Below are positions 57,206-64,000 of a stretch of 64,000 nucleotides of DNA, in pieces. The position numbers and the translations under genes are program-made. The notes under the pieces are model-generated. The model was not told the origin of the DNA and did not search any database. It saw nothing but the letters and a program-made list of their open reading frames with translations. Numbering within the stretch: the first letter of the stretch is position 1; each line of letters starts with the position of its first letter. Source of the DNA: Mycobacterium sp. HUMS_12744610 (GTDB lineage Bacteria > Actinomycetota > Actinomycetes > Mycobacteriales > Mycobacteriaceae); assembly GCF_041206865.1 (NCBI RefSeq), contig NZ_JBGEDP010000001.1, positions 3,844,001 through 3,908,000 on the forward strand, given 5' to 3'.

Positions 57206-58182
57206 GAGACACCCACCCGATGTCGCTCGCCGGCGTCCTGGCTGGTCAAGGCGAGGAACACCTCGTCGAGCGAGGGCCGCCGCAGCGCGATGTCGGCCAG
57301 GTCGATGTTCGCCTCGTTCAGCCGGCTCAGCACCTGAGTGAGGGTGCTGGGTCCGTCGGGCGCGGGCATGGCGATGCGGTCGGAGGCGCCGGTGAGCGCG
57401 TCCCGGTTCTTCTCGGGCAGCAGGGATCCGAGCGCCCGCGCCGCGGCGGGCAAGTCCGCCAGGTCGCGCGGCACGATCTCGCAGTAGGTGCCCCCGGTGC
57501 GCTCCTTGAGCTCGTCGGCCGTGCCCTCCGCGATGATCGTGCCGTGGTTGATCACGATGATGCGGTCGGACAGCGCGTCGGCCTCCTCGAGGTACTGGGT
57601 GGTCAGCAGCGTGGCGATACCCGATTCCTTGAAGTCGGACACCAGCTTCCAGATGCTTTGGCGGCTGCGGGGATCGAGCCCGGTGGTGGGTTCGTCGAGG
57701 AACACCACCTCGGGCTGGACCACCAGCCCGCAGGCGATGTCGATCCGCCGGCGCATCCCGCCCGAATACGTGCTGACCCGGCGGTCGGCCGCGTCGACGA
57801 GGTCGAACTGGGCGAGCAGTTCGGTGGCCCGCGAACGCGCCCGGGATTTCTTCAGGCCCTGCAGACGGCCGAACATCAGCAGGTTCTCCCGGCCGGTCAG
57901 CATCTCGTCGAGCGCCACGTGCTGGCCGGTCAGCATGATCGAGCGGCGCACGCCGGCCGGGTCGGACACGACGTCGTGCCCGGCGACCTCCGCGTGGCCG
58001 CCGTCCGGGCGGGTCAGCGTCGAGAGGATGTCGACCGTCGTGGTCTTGCCGGCGCCGTTGGGCCCGAGCAGCCCGAGCACCTCCCCGCGGCCGACCTTGA
58101 AACTGATGTCGGTCAGTGCGACGACGGAACCGAACGACTTCTTGATCCCGTTGACGACGACCGCGTTCTCGGTGATTGGCAT
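57202..58182 (-). CDS. drrA: ABC transporter ATP-binding protein DrrA
   Basis: A 326-residue ATPase for lipid export. Walker A LLGPNGAGKTTTVDILSTL, signature STYSGGMRRRIDIACGLVV, Walker B VVFLDEPTTGLDPRSRQSIW and the H-loop region ATLLTTQYLEEADALSDRI are complete. The C-terminal ~90 residues (IVPRDLADLPAAARALGSLL to ADIALRRPSLDEVFLAL) form the DrrA-specific extension. It lies 10 bases after ppsE and matches M. tuberculosis DrrA closely by eye. Confidence 0.95.
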   Translation of the reverse strand: MPITENAVVVNGIKKSFGSVVALTDISFKVGRGEVLGLLGPNGAGKTTTVDILSTLTRPDGGHAEVAGHDVVSDPAGVRRSIMLTGQHVALDEMLTGRENLLMFGRLQGLKKSRARSRATELLAQFDLVDAADRRVSTYSGGMRRRIDIACGLVVQPEVVFLDEPTTGLDPRSRQSIWKLVSDFKESGIATLLTTQYLEEADALSDRIIVINHGTIIAEGTADELKERTGGTYCEIVPRDLADLPAAARALGSLLPEKNRDALTGASDRIAMPAPDGPSTLTQVLSRLNEANIDLADIALRRPSLDEVFLALTSQDAGERHRVGVS

Positions 58183-58192
58183 TGCTTCTCTC

Positions 58193-61100
58193 CTAGGTCG
58201 AATCGCTCGACGACAAGTCCACGAGGGTCAACTCCTCTTCCGCCGAGGCGCTTTCGTCCTCGGCCACCGCCGCGCGGGCGAGGTCGAGCAGCGTCGCGGA
58301 GAACGCGTCGGCCAGCGACCGCGCGCGCGCCGCGTCGATGCGGCGGGAGTCGTACCACCAGTCCAGGTGCATGGCCCCGGCGCTGCGGTACACGCGCAGC
58401 TCGACGGCGTGACCGAGGCCCGGGTAGGCCTCGCGCACGGGCAGCGCCGTGTCGGAGTCGAACTGGACCGGGGCCTCGCCGGCGGCCGAGGGAAGGTCGG
58501 GGATGGTGCCCGCGTACGAGAAGAAGATGTCCGCGGGCGGCGTGGCAGCGAGCCAGCCGGCGGTGCGCGCATAGACGTACCGCAGCAGCCCGTATCCGAT
58601 TCCGTAGTGCGGCACCGACTTCAGCGTGTCGTGCACGTCCTCGACCAGTTGCCGCACACTGCCGTCGCGGTCCGCCGCGCACGGCAGCGCGACGGGATAG
58701 ACGGTGGTGAACTCACCGACAGTGCGGTGCAGGTCGACGTCGGGTTTGAGCACCGACCGCCCCGGCCCGCCGAGGTCGAGCCCCAGGCAGCCGTCGCCGA
58801 CCGTCGCCGCGATCGTCCGCGTCAGCGCGGCCACCACGACGTCCTCGATCGGCGCTCCGAGCCGGCGCCGCGCGTCGTCGATCTCGGTGGTCTGCGCGAC
58901 GGTCAGCGCCGAGGGCAGCCGCACCAGGTCGTCGACCGTGGGCGGTTCGGTGGCCGGCTCCGCGACACGCAGGTTCGCCTTGGCCGCGGTTTCGAGCCAG
59001 TATTCGCGGCTTTCCAGGACGGCCGGGTGGGCGGCGAGCCCAGCGCACCGCTGGCACCAGTCCCGCCACGGCGTGCTCACCGGCTGCAGGGTGATCTCCT
59101 CGCCGGCCAGCCGCTGCCCGAACGCGGTGAAGATGTCAGTGAGCAGGATGTCGCGGGACATGGTGTCTGCGGCGGTCCCGTGCACGCTGAGCGCCAGGTA
59201 GCACGGCCCGCCGTCCCCGCCGCGGACGTGCGTGGCGGCCAGGGGCGGGCCGGCCAGGTCCTGCCCGCGAATCTGCGCGTCCAGGATCTGCAGCAGGGCT
59301 TCCCGCTCCTCGGGTCCGCCGGGCGCCAACCCACCCGGCAACGACTCGGCGCCCAGCTCGACGGTCTCGACGGGTTCGCCGAGGTCCTGCTCCCAGGTGC
59401 CGCCGCGGTGCACCAGGCGCATCCGCAGCGCGTCGTGCTGGTTGGTGACGGCGGTCAGCACCGCCGTGATGTCCTCGGCCCGCACATCCGGGCGCAGCCG
59501 CAGGATCAGCGGGATTCGCCAATGCCCGCCGTCGGCCAGGCCGTGCGCCAGGAAGTGTTCGATGTTCGGCGGCACCGGCGGGTGGGCGACGTCGTCCGGG
59601 GACAACCGGGCCAGCCCGCCGGCCTCGTAACGGGCGGTCAGCGTCTTGGCCAGCTTGGCCACGCTGGGGTTCTCGTAGAGGTCCTGCGGGGTGAGGTCCA
59701 GGCCCTGGTTGGCGGCCGTCATCGCGACGCTGATCGCGATCAGCGAGTCACCGCCGAGCTCGAAGAAGTCGGCGTTGCGGTCGACCGGTCCGCCACCCAG
59801 GCACTGCGCCCAGATGTCGCGCAGCGTGTCCTCGAGCTGCGCGGCGCCGGTGGCAGGCCGAGCAGCGCCGGTGCCGTTCGCCGACGTCGGCGCGGGTGTG
59901 GCGCCGTTCCCGTTCAGCGGGTACGCCGCCGCGCTGCGCGGCGCGGCGTCGATCCAATGCCGTTGCCGCACGAAGGGATAGCCCGGTAGCGAAACCAGGT
60001 TCGGCCGGCGCCCCGCAGCGTGCGGCGACCAGTCGACGTCGACGCCCGCCGACCACAGCTGACCGAGACCGAGCAGGAAGGCGTCCCGGTCATCGCGGTT
60101 CTGCACCGGATGGCGCATCAGCCGGACGGTGCGGTGACCGCCGGCCCACTGCGGGTGCCGCGCCGCCGCGGACGTCAGCGTGCCGCCGGGACCGACCTCG
60201 ACGAGGACGCGGGCGGGTTCGGCGAGCAGCGCGGCGATCTCGTCGGCGAAGCGCACCGTCGACCGGATCTGGCGGGCCCACGTCGCCGGGTCGGTCGCCT
60301 CCGCGGCCGACATCCAGGTGCCGGTGACGTTCGACAGCAGCGGAATCTGCGGTTCCCGCAGCGTCAGGCGGGCCAGGAAACTCTGGAACTCCGGGACCAC
60401 CGAATCCATCAGCCGGGAGTGGAATGCGTGCGAGGTGCGGACCCGGCGTGCCGTGATACTTTGTCGCGCAAGCTGTTCGGTGAACGCGCGGATGCCCTCT
60501 TCGGATCCGGCCACGACGCAGCCGCCGGGCTCGTTGACCGCGGCGAGGTCGACGTCCGCCGACAAGTGCTCTTCGACGGTGTCGGGGCTCGCGGCCACCG
60601 CGACCATCACGCCGCGCGGCGCGGCGTGCATCAGCCGGGCCCGCATCGACACCGCCTTGACCGCCGTCGGCAGGTCGAAGACCCCCGCGATGGTCGCCGC
60701 CGCGTACTCGCCGATGCTGTGACCGGCCAGGGCCCCCGGCCGGATCCCATGGGACTGGGCGAGTTTCGCCAGCGCGTATTCCACGGAGAACAGGGCGGGC
60801 TGGGTCCGGTCGGTGCGCTCCAGGCTGCGTCCGGAGCCGTCGAACATCTCGGCGCGCAGGTCGATGCCCATCTCCGCGTCGAACGCCGCGGCGCAGCGGT
60901 CGAAGTGCTCGGCGAACACGGGCTCGGTTGCATGCAGGCCCCGCGCCATGCCGACGTGCTGGGAACCCTGGCCGGGGAACAGGAAGGCGACGCGCTCCGA
61001 ATCGCTTTCGGCGTTCGCCGGCGGGGCGGCCGACTCGGCGACGAAGACGTTGTCGTGCTCGGGGGTCCGCAGCAGCTCCGCGGCGTGCCCGTTGTCGTCG

Positions 61101-62665
61101 ACCACCGCCGCCATGCGGAAGTTCTCCGTGCGGCGGCGGGCCAGGGTGTGGGCGACGTCGGCCAAATCGGGCGCGTCGGGGCAGGACAACTCGGCGGCCA
61201 GGGCCGCGCGCGCGTCCGCGAGCGCCTCGGCGGTCCGGGCGGACAGCACCAACACCTGCGGGGCGGGCCCGGCGCCCGCCGGCGCGTCGGGCGCCGGCAC
61301 CGCCGGCGCCTCCTCGAGGACGACGTGGGCGTTGGTGCCGCCCACGCCGAACGCGCTGACCCCCGCGCGCCGCACACCGTCCCAGTCCCACGGGCCGTAT
61401 TCGCCGCGCACGGCAAAAGGCCCACGCTCCAGGTGCAATTCGGGGTTGGGATGGGTGAAATGCAGGGTCGCCGGGATCGCCCGGTGCTGCAGGCACAGGA
61501 TCGTCTTGATCAGCCCGGCCATGCCGGCCGCCGTCTCCAGGTGGCCGATGTTGGATTTCACCGAGCCGACCTGGCACGGGCCGGGCCTGGCCGACTCGGA
61601 CAGGGCGAACGCCTGCCGCAGGCCTTCGATCTCGATCGGGTCGCCCAGCGGCGTTCCGGTCCCGTGGGTTTCGACGTAGCTGATGCTCGACGCGTCGACG
61701 TCGGACACCGCGTGGGCTTCGGCAATCACCTCGGCCTGACCGGCCGCGTTGGGCGCGGCGTACGTCATCTTCGTCGAGCCGTCGTTGTTGATCGCCGAGC
61801 CCCGGATCACCGCGTGCACGCGATCTCCATCGGCCAGGGCGTCCTCGAGCGGCTTGAGCACCACGACGCCGACACCGCTGCCGAACAGGGTGCCGTCGGC
61901 GCGGGAGTCGAACGGCCGGCAGCGGCCGGTCGGGGACACCATCGAACCGGGTTGGTACCAATAGCCGACGCGGTGCGGGACGCGGATCGACGCGCCGCCG
62001 GCCAGCGCCATGTCGCACTCCCCGTTCAGGATGCTCTGGCAGGCCAGGTGCACCGCCACCAGCGAGGACGAGCACGCCGTCTGCACCGACAGCGCGGGCC
62101 CGCGCAGGTTCAGCTGGTGCGCGACCCGGGTGGCCAGGTGGTCCTTGTCGTTCTGCAGCGAGAGGTTGACCATCTCGAAGGTGGCGCCCTGACCGATGAT
62201 CGCGTGCGGGTCGTGGTGCGACATAAGGTTGTGCAGCAGGTAGCCGCTGGCCGAGCTGGTCCCGAAGACGCCGACCGAGGCGTCGATCCGCTCGGGGTCG
62301 TAGCCGGCGTCCTCGAGCGCGTGGAACGCGCACTGCAGCATGAGGCGGTGCTGCGGGTCGGTCATCGACGCGTTCTGCGGGGTGAAGCCGAAGAACTCGG
62401 CGTCGAACTCCTCGATGCCGTTCATCACCGGCGCACGCTTGACGTAGCCGTGACCGGCCAGCGCCTTCTCGCCGACGCCGGCCGCGCTGAGCTCGTCGTC
62501 GGACAAGGAGACGATCGACTCCTCGCCGCGGCGCAGGTTGTCCCAGAACTGCGACACCGAGTCGGCGCCGGGGAATCTCCCGGCCATCCCGACGACGGCG
62601 ATCGCGTTGGGCGGCAACGTGTTCGAGGGGTTTTCCTTGGATTTTGTCACGTGTTGTCCTGTCAT
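58193..62665 (-). CDS. ppsE: Type I polyketide synthase, PpsE-like terminal module (KS-AT-ACP-condensation)
   Basis: A 1490-residue module, the length of M. tuberculosis PpsE. The ketosynthase has active Cys 198 in VQTACSSSLVAVHLA, then VETHGTGTPLGD and KSNIGHLETAAGM. The acyltransferase has Ser 650 in AGHSIGEYAAA with a later SHAFHSRLMD, a motif usual for malonyl loading. The carrier protein has Ser 974 in FFELGGDSLIAIS. The last ~440 residues are a condensation-like domain (FLAHGLADGGHWRIPLILRL; VHGTAADTMSRD is a degenerate active site). There is no reductive loop. The domain order is that of PpsE, which ends the phthiocerol chain. The ATG overlaps the ppsD stop by 4 bases. Confidence 0.93.
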   Translation of the reverse strand: MTGQHVTKSKENPSNTLPPNAIAVVGMAGRFPGADSVSQFWDNLRRGEESIVSLSDDELSAAGVGEKALAGHGYVKRAPVMNGIEEFDAEFFGFTPQNASMTDPQHRLMLQCAFHALEDAGYDPERIDASVGVFGTSSASGYLLHNLMSHHDPHAIIGQGATFEMVNLSLQNDKDHLATRVAHQLNLRGPALSVQTACSSSLVAVHLACQSILNGECDMALAGGASIRVPHRVGYWYQPGSMVSPTGRCRPFDSRADGTLFGSGVGVVVLKPLEDALADGDRVHAVIRGSAINNDGSTKMTYAAPNAAGQAEVIAEAHAVSDVDASSISYVETHGTGTPLGDPIEIEGLRQAFALSESARPGPCQVGSVKSNIGHLETAAGMAGLIKTILCLQHRAIPATLHFTHPNPELHLERGPFAVRGEYGPWDWDGVRRAGVSAFGVGGTNAHVVLEEAPAVPAPDAPAGAGPAPQVLVLSARTAEALADARAALAAELSCPDAPDLADVAHTLARRRTENFRMAAVVDDNGHAAELLRTPEHDNVFVAESAAPPANAESDSERVAFLFPGQGSQHVGMARGLHATEPVFAEHFDRCAAAFDAEMGIDLRAEMFDGSGRSLERTDRTQPALFSVEYALAKLAQSHGIRPGALAGHSIGEYAAATIAGVFDLPTAVKAVSMRARLMHAAPRGVMVAVAASPDTVEEHLSADVDLAAVNEPGGCVVAGSEEGIRAFTEQLARQSITARRVRTSHAFHSRLMDSVVPEFQSFLARLTLREPQIPLLSNVTGTWMSAAEATDPATWARQIRSTVRFADEIAALLAEPARVLVEVGPGGTLTSAAARHPQWAGGHRTVRLMRHPVQNRDDRDAFLLGLGQLWSAGVDVDWSPHAAGRRPNLVSLPGYPFVRQRHWIDAAPRSAAAYPLNGNGATPAPTSANGTGAARPATGAAQLEDTLRDIWAQCLGGGPVDRNADFFELGGDSLIAISVAMTAANQGLDLTPQDLYENPSVAKLAKTLTARYEAGGLARLSPDDVAHPPVPPNIEHFLAHGLADGGHWRIPLILRLRPDVRAEDITAVLTAVTNQHDALRMRLVHRGGTWEQDLGEPVETVELGAESLPGGLAPGGPEEREALLQILDAQIRGQDLAGPPLAATHVRGGDGGPCYLALSVHGTAADTMSRDILLTDIFTAFGQRLAGEEITLQPVSTPWRDWCQRCAGLAAHPAVLESREYWLETAAKANLRVAEPATEPPTVDDLVRLPSALTVAQTTEIDDARRRLGAPIEDVVVAALTRTIAATVGDGCLGLDLGGPGRSVLKPDVDLHRTVGEFTTVYPVALPCAADRDGSVRQLVEDVHDTLKSVPHYGIGYGLLRYVYARTAGWLAATPPADIFFSYAGTIPDLPSAAGEAPVQFDSDTALPVREAYPGLGHAVELRVYRSAGAMHLDWWYDSRRIDAARARSLADAFSATLLDLARAAVAEDESASAEEELTLVDLSSSDST

Positions 62666-64000
62666 ACTCTTTGTCGCGGCTGGCGCCGGTCGGCGGCTCG
62701 CCGGCGCGCCGCGGCGCGTCGCTGGGCCCGCTCGCGCAGCTCGTTCGCGGGCTCGGGGCTGTCCTGGCCGGTGAGGCCGAGTTGTTCGATGAGTTCGGCG
62801 GCCAGGTCGGCGACCGTGGCCCCCTGCAGCAGCAGCGCCACCGGCGGCTCCACGCCGAAGTCGCCGCGCACGGTGTTCCTGATCCGCACGGCCATCAGCG
62901 AATCCATGCCCAGCTCGGTCAACGGCCGGGTGGGCGGGACGGCGGCGTCGCCGGCGTGGCCCATGATCGCCGAGATGCGCCGGCGCAGCCGCGCGGTGAC
63001 GATCTCCTTCGCCTCCGCCGGGTCGAGTTCGCACAGCGCCTCCGGCCCCGCCCAGTCACCGCTGTCGCCGGCGGTGCCCAGTTCCTCGACGAGTTCGGCG
63101 AAGTAGCCGAGCCGGCCGATTTCGGGGAAGGCGGCCGCGGCCCGGTCGAGCCGCAGCCGCGCCACACCGGTCTGCGTGGCGGCGCCGCCGATCAGGGATT
63201 CCAGCGCCTCGATGCCTTCGTCGGGGGTGATGGGGTCGAGGACGCCCATGCTCAGGGACCGGGCGACGCCCACGTGCGACCACTGCCCCCAGTTGATCGT
63301 GGTGGCGGGCAGCCCCGCCGCCCGCCGCCAGGCGACCAGGGCGTCGAGCCATGCGTTGGCCGCCGCGTACGCGCCCTGACCCGGGGAGCCGAGCAGCGAC
63401 GCCACCGACGAGAAGCCGACCCACCAGTCGAGCCGGCATTCGGAGGCCGCCTGGTGCAGGCGTAGCGCGCCGCCGGCCTTGGGCGCCCACACCCGTTGCA
63501 GGCTTTCCCGGTCGAGGGTGGCCACCAGGCTGTCGTCGATCACTGCGGCCGAGTGGATGATCCCGCGCAGCGGCAGCCCGGTCTCCTCGGCGGCCGTCAC
63601 GAGCCGCTCGGCCACCCCGGGTGCGGAGATGTCGCCGGCCACGACGGCGATATCGGCGCGGCCCTCCAGCTCGGACAGGCCTTCCCGAGGTTGCGCCGAG
63701 CGGCCGTTGAGCACGATGCGGCCCGCACCCCGGTCGGCCAGCCAGCGCGCGACCACCAGGCCGATGCCGCCGAGCCCGCCGCTGACGATGTACGAACCAT
63801 TTTGTCGTACAACGTTTGCGGAGTCGCCCACCGCGGGCAGGGGGGCCCGCCTGAGCCGTTCCGCGTGGCGGCGCCCGTCGCGCCAGGCGATCACGTCGTC
63901 CCCGGCCGGCAGGCCCAGTTCGACCGCCAGCCTGGCGGGCGCCTCGTCCGCGGTGCCCAGGTCGACGAGGGTGGCCCGCAGTTCGGGATGCTCGTAGGCC
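62662..64000 (-). CDS. ppsD: Type I polyketide synthase, C-terminal part (PpsD-like; ketoreductase and ACP; partial)
   Basis: The visible ~445 residues are the end of a larger synthase that continues beyond the window. The ketoreductase has the NADPH loop YIVSGGLGGIGLVVARWLAD and the catalytic Ser and Tyr in GFSSVASLLGSPGQGAYAAA, NAWLDALVAWRR. The carrier protein has its phosphopantetheine Ser in PLTELGMDSLMAVRIRNTV. An Arg-rich tail (RERAQRRAAARRRAADRRQP) ends the protein and overlaps ppsE. Position before ppsE suggests PpsD, but PpsC would have the same C-terminus, so the paralogue call is positional. Confidence 0.85.
   Translation of the reverse strand, partial: AYEHPELRATLVDLGTADEAPARLAVELGLPAGDDVIAWRDGRRHAERLRRAPLPAVGDSANVVRQNGSYIVSGGLGGIGLVVARWLADRGAGRIVLNGRSAQPREGLSELEGRADIAVVAGDISAPGVAERLVTAAEETGLPLRGIIHSAAVIDDSLVATLDRESLQRVWAPKAGGALRLHQAASECRLDWWVGFSSVASLLGSPGQGAYAAANAWLDALVAWRRAAGLPATTINWGQWSHVGVARSLSMGVLDPITPDEGIEALESLIGGAATQTGVARLRLDRAAAAFPEIGRLGYFAELVEELGTAGDSGDWAGPEALCELDPAEAKEIVTARLRRRISAIMGHAGDAAVPPTRPLTELGMDSLMAVRIRNTVRGDFGVEPPVALLLQGATVADLAAELIEQLGLTGQDSPEPANELRERAQRRAAARRRAADRRQPRQRV

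Noticed and set aside
58193..63034. A longer PpsE-like protein starting upstream inside the ppsD-like gene
   Set aside because: The ketosynthase begins just after the ATG at 62665, which overlaps the upstream stop by 4 bases; the extension is a shadow of the ppsD-like gene.
46636..64000. The polyketide locus read as a glycopeptidolipid or mycobactin cluster
   Set aside because: No NRPS modules, glycosyltransferases or MbtA-like genes are present; domain order and neighbours match PpsE-DrrABC-PapA5.

Overview
The window is high-GC actinobacterial chromosome and almost certainly comes from a slow-growing Mycobacterium. It carries a PE-family gene, a LexA-boxed DUF222 (13E12-type) gene and MIRU-like spacers. 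Long gene runs follow the order I remember from M. tuberculosis H37Rv (Rv numbers below are recalled, not searched). Sequence divergence from M. tuberculosis is clear throughout, so it is another species. I saw no tRNA, rRNA, CRISPR array, insertion sequence or phage.

Layout. (1) 1-5099, minus strand: the pyrimidine operon pyrR-pyrB-pyrC-(Rv1382-like)-carA-carB, tightly coupled, with a PyrR-type RNA loop over the pyrR ribosome binding site and a MIRU-like element after pyrC. (2) 5228-8305, plus strand: a shortened DUF222 gene under a perfect SOS box, then a methyltransferase, a serine beta-lactamase-like protein and an acetyltransferase. (3) 8310-26022: the Rv2531c-Rv2559c block, with an amino-acid decarboxylase, nusB, efp, pepQ, the shikimate genes aroC-aroK-aroB-aroQ and aroE, a prepilin-peptidase-like protein, mltG, ruvX, alaS, a YjbQ protein, a starvation-type protein and rarA. 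(4) 26160-41351: the Rv2560-Rv2575 block. It holds a Pro/Gly/Tyr-repeat membrane protein, a probable amide-ligase system (two transglutaminase-like proteins, a permuted ATP-grasp/alpha-E protein and a zinc peptidase), aspS, a ketopantoate-reductase-like gene with no canonical start codon, a SRPBCC protein and a membrane zinc peptidase. Two genes here are decayed. (5) 41544-44749: a lipoprotein, a duplicated-domain membrane-anchored protein and a Baeyer-Villiger-type monooxygenase. (6) 44896-64000: a locus related to phthiocerol dimycocerosate (PDIM) biosynthesis. The minus-strand chain ppsD(partial)-ppsE-drrA-drrB-drrC-papA5 matches the M. tuberculosis order. Beyond papA5, where M. tuberculosis has mas, fadD28 and mmpL7, there is a different set of genes: an LCM-type methyltransferase, a CYP136-like P450, a flavodoxin-like protein, a DUF2505 protein, a second methyltransferase, a hydrolase, a nitroreductase, and a PE gene paired with an Rv2951c-like ketoreductase.

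How the parts work together. Regions 1, 3 and 4 are mostly housekeeping operons with 1-23 base overlaps that imply translational coupling. Region 6 reads as one lipid programme: Pps modules make and release a polyketide diol, PapA5 esterifies it, DrrABC helps export it, and the tailoring genes would reduce, hydroxylate and methylate it. The reassorted tailoring set, next to a PE gene and at a position unlike that in M. tuberculosis, is the most promising lead for an undescribed lipid variant.
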